From: Bacillota bacterium
GTDB taxonomy: Bacteria; Eremiobacterota; SpSt-956; JAKJGF01
DNA: 20,316 nt
Direction: 5' to 3'
Assembly (NCBI GenBank): GCA_029555925.1
Contig: JAKPQU010000561.1
Span: 1 to 20,316, forward strand
Under the pieces are notes generated by a model. It was given only the letters and a program-made list of their open reading frames with translations. It did not search any database and was not told the origin of the DNA. The stretch's first letter is position 1. Each line of letters opens with the position of its first letter. Shown one piece after another: positions 1 through 6,010 of the stretch. The position numbers were made by a program, and so were the translations under genes.

Positions 1-117
1 GGCAAGAACAGACGAATGAGTAAAGATTATGAATATTTACCATCAAGTAGTGAAGCTTTTGTGTATATTTCGATGATAAGGCTTATGTTGAAACGCTTGG
101 TTATACAAATGGCGTAA
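1..117 (+). CDS. IS5-family transposase, C-terminal fragment (5' end outside window)
   Basis: The open frame enters from the left edge and ends with TAA at 115-117, giving the last 38 residues. They contain KNRRMSKDYEYLP followed by SSEAF...MIRLMLKRL. This matches the C-terminal signature of IS5-family DDE transposases (IS427/IS1031-type), in which an 'RRLSKDYE' stretch follows the last catalytic glutamate. The catalytic residues lie outside the window, so I cannot tell whether the element is intact. A matching terminal repeat follows directly. Family assignment is from remembered motif similarity. Confidence 0.78.
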   Translation, partial: GKNRRMSKDYEYLPSSSEAFVYISMIRLMLKRLVIQMA

Positions 118-141
118 TTAGGCTTTTCAGACACCCTCTAA
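1..141 (+). mobile_element. Right end of an IS5-like insertion sequence
   Basis: After the transposase stop comes GGCTTTTCAGACACCCTC (121-138). Its complement, GAGGGTGTCTGAAAAGCC, looks like a terminal inverted repeat of IS5-type elements. The next bases, TAA (139-141), would fit a 3-bp TNA-type target duplication. The left end is outside the window, so neither boundary nor duplication can be confirmed. Confidence 0.6.
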
Positions 142-506
142 AAACAATTTAAAAGGTATTTAAAAGAATGGCTTGAATATTAGCTTTATATTTTTAAAAG
201 ATTTTTAAGGAATTTTAAGAAGTTATTTTTTTAGATATTAAAAAACCTTACACTGTAATAATTTAAAGGGGTTTAAAAAGTCCTAAAAACAGATTTTAAA
301 AATCGCCCTGGGCGGAGATTTTTTACAGTAAAAAGATGGTTTTCCCCGGAAGCGGTAAAAAATCACAAAATAAATGGAAGAAAGCGGTAGAAAAGCGGTA
401 AAAGTCTCAAACCGGACTTGCAGGCGGGAAACTCACGCCACATAAGGCCGAAACCAGGCTGGAGGGGTACCCCGGATAATCACATACTACCTAATAAAAT
501 ATAATA
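142..506. other. Intergenic region with short repeats and possible structured leader
   Basis: No gene is visible. Three copies of AGCGGTA(A/G)AA lie at 351-360, 383-392 and 394-403. A hairpin-like stretch at about 296-324 (ATCGCC/GGCGGAGAT followed by T-rich sequence) could be a weak terminator. From about 410 to 478 the DNA turns GC-rich against an AT-rich background and holds GGCG/CGCC (spacer of 9) and the palindrome GGGGTACCCC, suggesting a folded 5' leader of the helicase mRNA. I do not recognise a known riboswitch. A TATAAT-like string just before 507 is too close to the start to be an ordinary promoter. Confidence 0.35.
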
Positions 507-2756
507 ATGATGGAAAAAATAATCAGGGAACTTAAAACCAGGGTTCCTTATAGAGACAGAATAGAACATATAGAAGTATTACCTCCGAAAGAACCTGTTT
601 ACGGGGAATTGAATATAGAGCTTTCAAAAGAAATAATAGTTTATCTTCTGAAAAAGAAAATTAAACTTTACCGTCATCAGAGTGATGCCATAAATACTCT
701 TTCTTCGGGTAAAAATATTGTAGTCACAACGCCGACTGCTTCCGGCAAAACACTTGCCTTCAATATACCTGTTTTTGAACAATTGCTCCATGACAGACAG
801 GCAAGAGCTCTTTATCTATATCCTGCAAAAGCTCTTTCTCATGATCAACTGAAAGTAATAAGAGAGATTCAAACAATAACCGGCATAAATTTGCATGCAG
901 AAGTTTATGACGGAGATACTCCCGGTGACATAAGACCTTATATAAGAGAGCACTCCCGCATTATAATAAGCAATCCTTATGAACTTCATCATATTCTTCC
1001 CTGGCATACTAAATGGAGGAATTTTTATAAAAATCTTCATTTTATTATAATTGATGAAGCACATCAATACAGGGGGGTTATGGGAAGTAATATGGCCTAT
1101 CTTCTGAGAAGACTCAGGCGAATCTGCAGATATTACGCTTCAAATCCACGGTTTATTCTTTCTACTGCCACTCTTGCAAATCCTGTTGAATTTGCTGAAA
1201 AACTGACAGGGCTCCCTTTTGAATTAATAGACAGTGACGGCTCTCCTAAAGGTAAGAAATATTTCATTTTTTACAATCCCTGTGTTGATGGTACAGATAC
1301 ACTTTCTGTTCATAGAGAAACAGAACATATGTGCCTTTTTTTTCTTGAACATAATCTTCAAACCATCTGTTTTACTGTTTCAAGGAAAATGGCCGAATTG
1401 ATTGCTCACTGGATAAAAACAGACGGAACCGCCCGAAATCTTTCTGACAGTGTTACCGCCTACAGAGCAGGTTACCTTCCTGAGGAAAGAAGAAAAATAG
1501 AAAACAGACTGAAATCAGGTGAATTGAAGGGAGTAATATCTACAAATGCTCTGGAACTGGGTATAGATATAGGAACCCTTGACTGTGCTGTCATATCAGG
1601 TTATCCAGGTACAATCATATCTATATGGCAGCAGGCAGGAAGAGCAGGAAGAGGAACAGATGCATCTGTTGTTACTCTTGTAGCATTTCAGAACCCCCTG
1701 GATCAGTATTTTATGAAACATCCCGGCTGCTTTTTTGATAAACCTCATGAACATGCTATAATAGACCTGGAAAATCCCTATATAATAGAAGGTCATATCT
1801 TATGTGCTTCCTCTGAATTGCCTCTTTCTCCTCTGAAAGATACGTTATACTTCGGCCATAAATTAAATGATTTTTTAAAAGATCTGGAATACAGGAAACT
1901 ACTGAGAAAAATGTCCTATGGCCTGGTTTACAGCGGGAAGATAAGACCTGTAGAAAAGGTCAGTTTAAACAGTATTTCTTCCATTGTTTTCAAAGTTTTC
2001 TGTGATGGAACACTCCTTGAAACCATGGATAGAGCCCAGGCATACAGAGAAGGTCATGAAGGAGCGGTGCTGATTCATCAGGGAGAAACTTATAAAGTAA
2101 AGAAAATGGATCTTGAAAAATGCCACATTTATGTTAAAAAGAATGATGTTGATTATCATACCGAAGTAATAAAAGAAGTGGATTTGAAAATTTTAAGAGA
2201 GATTAACAGTAAAAAATCAGGGAACCTGCACATTTTCTTCGGAGAGGTAGAGGTAAAAGAATATTATACAGGTTATAAAATAAAAAAATATGATTCAATG
2301 GCACGTATAGTTCCTCTGGAACTTCCTCCGTTGCTCTTTAAAACTATGTCTCTATGGTTTATTATACCGGAGCAGATAAAGGGAAACATATGTAATTTAG
2401 AGGGAGCTCTTCACGGGGCAGAACATGCCATGATAGGTGTAATGCCTTTTCATGTTATGTGTGACAGATGGGATATAGGGGGGCTTTCAACCCCGTGGCA
2501 TGCCGATACAGGTGAGGCTACAATTTTTATTTACGACGGATTTGAAGGAGGTATAGGTCTTTCGGAAAAAGCGTTTCATTTGTGCCATGAAATAGTGAAG
2601 ATGACCTTTGAGCTTGTAAGGGATTGTCCCTGTGAAGAAGGATGTCCTGCCTGTATATATTCCCCTAAATGCGGTAATGAAAATGAAACTCTTCATAAGA
2701 AAGCTTCTGAAATATTACTGAATTTTTTATATGAAGGTTTTTGCGAATCCCGGTAA
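507..2756 (+). CDS. mrfA: MrfA/YprA-like DEAH-box helicase with C-terminal zinc-binding (DUF1998/MZB) domain
   Basis: This is a 749-residue superfamily 2 helicase. Visible motifs: Q-like motif around LYRHQ (54-58), Walker A TASGKT (77-82), YPAKALSHDQ (motif Ia, ~105-114), DEAH box (183-186) followed by QYRGVMGS, STAT (219-222), motif V NALELGIDIG (~347-356) and motif VI QQAGRAGRG (375-383). The C-terminus carries a cysteine cluster CPCEEGCPAC...C (C707, C709, C713, C716, C722), the DUF1998/MZB zinc signature. Length and layout match Bacillus subtilis MrfA (YprA), an ATP-dependent 3'-5' helicase in mitomycin DNA-adduct repair. Its nuclease partner MrfB is not next door or elsewhere in the window, so the exact role here is inferred. 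Two adjacent ATGs (507 and 510) are possible starts, and neither has a clear Shine-Dalgarno sequence. Confidence 0.88.
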   Translation: MMEKIIRELKTRVPYRDRIEHIEVLPPKEPVYGELNIELSKEIIVYLLKKKIKLYRHQSDAINTLSSGKNIVVTTPTASGKTLAFNIPVFEQLLHDRQARALYLYPAKALSHDQLKVIREIQTITGINLHAEVYDGDTPGDIRPYIREHSRIIISNPYELHHILPWHTKWRNFYKNLHFIIIDEAHQYRGVMGSNMAYLLRRLRRICRYYASNPRFILSTATLANPVEFAEKLTGLPFELIDSDGSPKGKKYFIFYNPCVDGTDTLSVHRETEHMCLFFLEHNLQTICFTVSRKMAELIAHWIKTDGTARNLSDSVTAYRAGYLPEERRKIENRLKSGELKGVISTNALELGIDIGTLDCAVISGYPGTIISIWQQAGRAGRGTDASVVTLVAFQNPLDQYFMKHPGCFFDKPHEHAIIDLENPYIIEGHILCASSELPLSPLKDTLYFGHKLNDFLKDLEYRKLLRKMSYGLVYSGKIRPVEKVSLNSISSIVFKVFCDGTLLETMDRAQAYREGHEGAVLIHQGETYKVKKMDLEKCHIYVKKNDVDYHTEVIKEVDLKILREINSKKSGNLHIFFGEVEVKEYYTGYKIKKYDSMARIVPLELPPLLFKTMSLWFIIPEQIKGNICNLEGALHGAEHAMIGVMPFHVMCDRWDIGGLSTPWHADTGEATIFIYDGFEGGIGLSEKAFHLCHEIVKMTFELVRDCPCEEGCPACIYSPKCGNENETLHKKASEILLNFLYEGFCESR

Positions 2757-2792
2757 AATGAACCCTGACAGGGCACACAGGGATGAAATTAT

Positions 2793-2824
2793 GAAGGGCA
2801 GCTAGCATGTCTGCTCTGCCCTTC
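2793..2824 (+). terminator. Hairpin downstream of the helicase gene
   Basis: GAAGGGCAG (2793-2801) and CTGCCCTTC (2816-2824) form a perfect 9-bp stem with a 14-nt loop, 37 nt after the helicase stop. No U-run follows, so it may be a weak or factor-assisted terminator. It lies between two convergent genes and could serve both strands. Confidence 0.5.
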
Positions 2825-2904
2825 ACATACTATAAAATTCCCTTTACTCTCTTTTTGATACTGACCTGATTGATCAATTTACATATTTCTCCCCCTGGAC
2901 ACAC

Positions 2905-3108
2905 TTTCTATGAAACAGGATAGAGAACAAATTTTTTATGTTGCCTCCCTTTCTATGAAACAAGATAGAGAACAAAACCGCTCAGACCACAGACAGGACA
3001 GGTCCAGTTATCGGGGAAATTTTCAATACATATTTCTTTTTCCAGATCACAGATATAACCGCACAGGTTACATTCGTATTTCATTAAATGTTCTCCCTCT
3101 CTCTATGA
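2905..3108. repeat. Imperfect repeats around the rubredoxin-like gene
   Basis: CTTTCTATGAAACAGGATAG and its near copy with CAAGATAG lie in direct orientation at about 2905-2931 and 2949-2975. A shorter relative (CTCTCTATGAAATAA) lies at about 3098-3112. On the minus strand each copy reads TTTCATAGA followed by a purine-rich, Shine-Dalgarno-like string. One copy supplies the ribosome binding site of the small gene at 2953-3084 and another its 3' end. Confidence 0.6.
2953..3084 (-). CDS. Short rubredoxin-like protein (43 aa)
   Basis: On the minus strand an ATG at 3084 opens a 43-codon frame ending in TAG at 2955-2953. It has the two rubredoxin knuckles: CNLCGY (C5, C8) and CPVCGLSG (C29, C32), with NFPDNWTC between them. 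Four cysteines would bind one iron in rubredoxins, which are small soluble electron carriers. A purine-rich binding site (GAGAGAGGGAGAAC) precedes the start by about 6 nt. It is shorter than the usual ~52 residues: the inter-knuckle loop is reduced, and the tail after CGLSG (FVLYLVS) is encoded by the flanking direct repeat rather than the usual acidic C-terminus. There are two extra cysteines (C12, C19). It may be a functional minimal rubredoxin-like protein or a gene whose end was rewritten by the repeat. Confidence 0.75.
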   Translation of the reverse strand: MKYECNLCGYICDLEKEICIENFPDNWTCPVCGLSGFVLYLVS

Positions 3109-3212
3109 AATAAATCATAAGTTTTTTTTACATCACCTCCGTATCATAAAAAGTATCCCCTCGTTATTATTCCATGACAGATAAAAAATCTCTATATGCC
3201 ATACAATTATAG

Positions 3213-3272
3213 TTAGGAATGAAAATTATTGTCTCTTTCCTCGCGTCACGCGTTACGCGTTACGCGTCACGA
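3213..3272. repeat. Heptamer array plus unique flank; inverted copy at 18081-18145
   Basis: TTAGGAATGAAAATT...GTCTCTTTCCTCG is followed by the GT-N-A heptamer array (TCACGCG, TTACGCG, TTACGCG, TCACGA). The same flank and array occur in reverse complement at 18081-18145, with about 5 extra bases. The two are near-identical copies about 15 kb apart in inverted orientation. Confidence 0.85.
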
Positions 3273-3284
3273 CAAACTTAAATT

Positions 3285-3311
3285 CTAATACGTTATGAAA
3301 TACACTATAAT
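3285..3311. repeat. Copy of the recurrent AT-rich arm (ATTCTAATA...ACACTATA)
   Basis: ATTCTAATACGTTATGAAAT then ACACTATA matches, with one or two differences, arms at 5705-5729 (same orientation), 5898-5922 and about 19981-20007 (opposite orientation), and a truncated one at 20301-20316. The arm always sits beside heptamer arrays, which suggests it is part of a dispersed repeat family. Confidence 0.75.
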
Positions 3312-3531
3312 AACATGACCATCTTCACAAAGTGACTTTATTAAATTTTTTATAAAAGATATACTCCGTATAATACTGCAAAATATCTGCCAGAAGATTT
3401 AATTCAGTAAGTGCCTTTCAGTGATTATATGGCAAAAAGGCATATTTCCCACATTATTTACTGATTTTAGATTCTCACAACTTATTTTTTCTGACTGTTC
3501 TATTGATGAATATATAATCACTGAGTCGTAT

Positions 3532-3588
3532 AAAAACTGTGGCATGTGTTGAAAACTGTGGCATTTATCAAAAACTGTGGCATTTATT
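3532..3588. repeat. Three tandem AAAACTGTGGCAT units
   Basis: Three direct copies of AAAACTGTGGCAT, spaced 18-19 bp (starts near 3533, 3551 and 3570), separated by GTGTTG and TTATCA. The regular spacing resembles an operator or iteron array, but no adjacent start codon clearly depends on it. It lies about 40 bp past the stop of the minus-strand activator. Confidence 0.7.
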
Positions 3589-3628
3589 TTACCGGAGTGA
3601 TGATACCTGATAAGAAGAATGAGTATTT

Positions 3629-5518
3629 TTATGGAAATTGTATATTTTCAGCCTGTTTTTCCATAGGAATATTATATTTTTTCATTTTTCTATAGATTGT
3701 TTTTCTGTCCATATTAAGAACTCTTGCAGCTTTTGCTTTTTTCCAGTTAGTTTTTTTTAAAACTTCTTTGATCTTCATGGCTTCATCAATGGTTTTATAG
3801 TTCTCTTCCTTCACAGCAAATTTTTTTAATTCATCAGGCAAGTCATTTACTATGATAACAGGTTGTCCGGTTATGATAAAGGCATGTTCTATTACATGTT
3901 CAAGTTCTCTTATGTTACCGGGCCATTGATAGTTCATGAATATTTTTTCCACATTCTGTGAAATGCCTGTAACGGTTTTATTGAATTCCCTGTTGTATTT
4001 TTTGATGAAATGTTCTGTCAGAAGTGGTATGTCTTCCTTTCTTTCTCTCAGTGGTGTCAGCTTGATTTCTGCAACCTTGATACGATAATATAGATCTTCT
4101 CTGAAGGTTCCTTCTCTAACCTTTCTGCCTATATCCTGATTGGTAGACGCTATAACCCTGGCATCAACCTTCACGGTTTTTGTAGAACCTACGGGAACAA
4201 ATTCCTTTTCCTGAAGAAATCTCAATAAACGCAATTGCATGGCAGGCGTTATATCACCTATTTCATCCAGGAATATGGTACCTTTATGGGCTTTTTCAAA
4301 CCATCCTGTTTTATCTTTAATTGCACCTGTAAATGCTCCTTTTACATGGCCGAATAACTCGCTTTCCAGAAGATTTTCCGGAAGAGCAGCACAGTTTACC
4401 TTCACGAGAGGATTGTTTCTTCTGTTCCCTTTATAATGAATGGCTTCTGCGATAAGTTCTTTGCCGGTACCGCTTTCCCCTGTAATAAGTACTGTAGAAG
4501 GGATACTGGCAAGCTTTTCCAGAAAAGAGTAAAGTTCCTGCATTTTTTTACTTTTACCTGTAATATTATAATACTGACCTCTTTCCTGAAGCATACGGTC
4601 TGCTTCTACCAGTTCTGTTTCATCCCTTATTACCATAACTGCCCCGCTATTTTCATTTTCTCCGTTTATTAAAGGTGTTATGGTAACAGTAACTATTTGA
4701 GAAGGCCGGCTGTTGCAATTACATTCAATGCGGTATAATTCAGAAATTTCTTTTGTTTTCAGGGTTTTTTTGAGAGCTTTCAGACACTCTTTGCTGTTGC
4801 AGCCCGGATTTTTTAACGATTTTGCCGGTGTGGTTGAAAAGACATTACATATTGTTTTCGCTGCTTCGTTACATTCAATAATATTAAGATTTTTATCTAC
4901 AGAAATAATTCCGTCTTTTATGCTGGAGAATATGGCATCAAGATTTTTGCGATATTCATTTAATGCCGCTTCGGTTCTCTGTCTTTCCAGAAGATTTACA
5001 AAAATTTCTCCTGTCATATTTAAGATTCTTATATCACTTTCCTGCCATATTTTTTCCTTTCTTTCCATTAAAAAACCAAGTGTACCTATGAGTTTTTTTC
5101 TGATATAAAGAGGGACAGAAAGGAAAGATTTTACTTTGCTTTTTTCCCAGAATTCTTTTAAATCCTGTTCTTTAAGTGGTAATTCCGAAGGTTTGCTGGC
5201 ATAAACCGGTTTCAGATCTCTTATTATACCTGTTGCCCAGAAGTAGGGTTTCAGTGATATATCCAGGAATTTCTGCACCATCGGCTCAAATCCGTTTCTG
5301 TACCATTCATAGCCTTTAACTGTTTCGGTTCTGTCGCCTGAATAAAAGTAAAGAAAGGATCTGTCTACATCTATAAATTCTCCTATTTCTTTCAAGGTAG
5401 ATTTTATAACTTCCTCTAAATCTCCGGCATTTACATTGATAAAACGGGTGGATATATTTGCTACAAGTGTTTCCATTTTAATTAGATGATACAATATATC
5501 CTTATTCTTTGACAACAT
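3629..5518 (-). CDS. Sigma-54-dependent transcriptional activator (GAF-PAS-AAA+-Fis HTH)
   Basis: An NtrC-class enhancer-binding protein of 629 residues from the ATG at 5518. In order: GAF-like sensor (~26-178), cysteine-rich PAS domain (~186-306), AAA+ sigma-54 interaction domain (~318-540) and C-terminal Fis-type helix-turn-helix (~582-611, KAKAARVLNMDRKTIYRKM). Walker A GESGTGKE (347-354), the sigma-54 contact loop GAFTGA (394-399), Walker B IFLDEIG (D418/E419) and FREDLYYR (~472-479) are intact. No receiver domain is present, so it should respond to a ligand or redox signal rather than a kinase. The frame continues upstream to 5680, but that extension lies in a dispersed repeat, so 5518 with purine-rich GAGAGAGGGAGA directly before it is preferred; the TTG at the second codon gives better spacing and is an alternative. 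A weak promoter (TTTAAA-N17-TAAAAT) lies about 30-70 bp upstream. Its targets are unknown. Confidence 0.93.
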   Translation of the reverse strand: MLSKNKDILYHLIKMETLVANISTRFINVNAGDLEEVIKSTLKEIGEFIDVDRSFLYFYSGDRTETVKGYEWYRNGFEPMVQKFLDISLKPYFWATGIIRDLKPVYASKPSELPLKEQDLKEFWEKSKVKSFLSVPLYIRKKLIGTLGFLMERKEKIWQESDIRILNMTGEIFVNLLERQRTEAALNEYRKNLDAIFSSIKDGIISVDKNLNIIECNEAAKTICNVFSTTPAKSLKNPGCNSKECLKALKKTLKTKEISELYRIECNCNSRPSQIVTVTITPLINGENENSGAVMVIRDETELVEADRMLQERGQYYNITGKSKKMQELYSFLEKLASIPSTVLITGESGTGKELIAEAIHYKGNRRNNPLVKVNCAALPENLLESELFGHVKGAFTGAIKDKTGWFEKAHKGTIFLDEIGDITPAMQLRLLRFLQEKEFVPVGSTKTVKVDARVIASTNQDIGRKVREGTFREDLYYRIKVAEIKLTPLRERKEDIPLLTEHFIKKYNREFNKTVTGISQNVEKIFMNYQWPGNIRELEHVIEHAFIITGQPVIIVNDLPDELKKFAVKEENYKTIDEAMKIKEVLKKTNWKKAKAARVLNMDRKTIYRKMKKYNIPMEKQAENIQFP

Positions 5519-5587
5519 TCTCCCTCTCTCTTCCCATCGATATATTTTATTATTGCTATGAATTTCTTTAAACAGGATAATTTTATT

Positions 5588-5732
5588 TATAGTTAGTTTC
5601 ATAACTATCCATAAATAATGACCTCGTGATGCGTAAAGCGTAATGCGTGATGTGCAGGGATTAAACCCGTCACGCATCACGCGTTACGCGTCACGACGAC
5701 TTAGATTCTAATAAGTTATGAAATACACTATA
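5588..5732. repeat. ~148-bp dispersed element, copy A
   Basis: It begins TATAGTTAGTTTCATAAC, continues through heptamers (GCGTGAT, GCGTAAA, GCGTAAT), a hairpin (GGGATTAAACCC core), the ACGCGTN array, and ends in the ATTCTAATAAG...ACACTATA arm. An almost identical copy lies in opposite orientation at 19979-20125; only a few substitutions and a 2-bp insertion separate them. Such conservation without a reading frame points to a recently mobile or recombining element. Confidence 0.88.
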
Positions 5733-5922
5733 TAATGAACCGGGTTGTAAAAGAACTACCTCTATAAAAATATATATTCTTTTTATTTTCCTTCACTTCC
5801 TTCCTGAAAAGTATTTTTATATTACGATTTTTAATATAAAATTGCGGAAAAAAGAGATTTTTAAATTTTTTATAGAATATATATAGTTATACTTTACAGT
5901 GTATTTCATAACTTATTAGAAT
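5705..5922. repeat. 218-bp MITE-like element with 25-bp perfect inverted ends
   Basis: ATTCTAATAAGTTATGAAAT plus ACACT (5705-5729) is the exact reverse complement of 5898-5922. The interior is very AT-rich, with no start codon leading to a frame of interest. Perfect 25-bp arms with a noncoding core are typical of miniature inverted-repeat transposable elements. The left arm is shared with the 148-bp element copy A, so the structure may instead be two abutting repeats. No target duplication is obvious. Confidence 0.6.
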
Positions 5923-5931
5923 TTAATTAGA

Positions 5932-5990
5932 GTGAAAAGTGAAAAGAATAGGATAGTACTCACTATTCACTACTCACTTTTCACTCTATT
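5932..5990. repeat. Heptamer hairpin (AGTGAAA family)
   Basis: AGAGTGAAAAGTG and CACTTTTCACTCT form a perfect 13-bp stem around ACTCACTATTCACTACT-type heptamers. It ends about 20 bp before the ATG of the alpha-2-macroglobulin gene, so it lies in its 5' leader or promoter. A related array lies at 20237-20296. Confidence 0.7.
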
Positions 5991-6010
5991 TCAGTGAGGA
6001 TTTTTTTATT

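Larger units (their letters stand above)
3085..3628. other. Repeat-rich intergenic region, no further gene seen
   Basis: This is the promoter-side flank of the rubredoxin-like gene and the 3' flank of the sigma-54 activator. It contains a heptamer array with a mobile-looking flank (3213-3272), a copy of the ATTCTAATA...ACACTATA arm (3285-3311), and three tandem AAAACTGTGGCAT units (3532-3585), each listed separately. The rest (3313-3531) is AT-rich with no convincing reading frame. Confidence 0.5.
5519..6010. other. Repeat-filled divergent intergenic region
   Basis: This gap separates the minus-strand activator from the plus-strand alpha-2-macroglobulin gene. Nearly all of it is repeat: copy A of the 148-bp element (5588-5732), the 218-bp inverted-repeat structure (5705-5922) and a heptamer hairpin (5932-5990). 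Only about 70 bp upstream of 5518 and 20 bp upstream of 6011 look unique. No gene is seen. Confidence 0.6.

Noticed and set aside
3111..3137. Short upstream frame overlapping the rubredoxin-like start on the minus strand, with GGAGGTGATG before it
   Set aside because: The Shine-Dalgarno-like string is about 14-17 nt from the candidate ATG and the 16-codon product has no features; leader regulation cannot be supported.
3532..3560. Sigma-54 promoter reading of TGGCATGTGTTGAAAA
   Set aside because: GC is not found 10 bp after GG, so the strict -24/-12 spacing is not met.
3600..3695. 31-codon plus-strand frame with GGAG close upstream
   Set aside because: It overlaps the 3' end of the activator gene in antisense, the spacing to the start is only about 2 nt, and the hydrophobic peptide is typical of the complement of AT-rich coding DNA.
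4713..5108. 131-codon plus-strand frame
   Set aside because: Antisense to the GAF-PAS part of the activator; no ribosome binding site and no recognisable domain.
5519..5680. N-terminal extension of the sigma-54 activator reading frame (54 extra residues)
   Set aside because: Most of it lies in the 148-bp dispersed repeat (copy A) and shows no domain. A methionine after a purine-rich site at 5518 gives a normal N-terminus.
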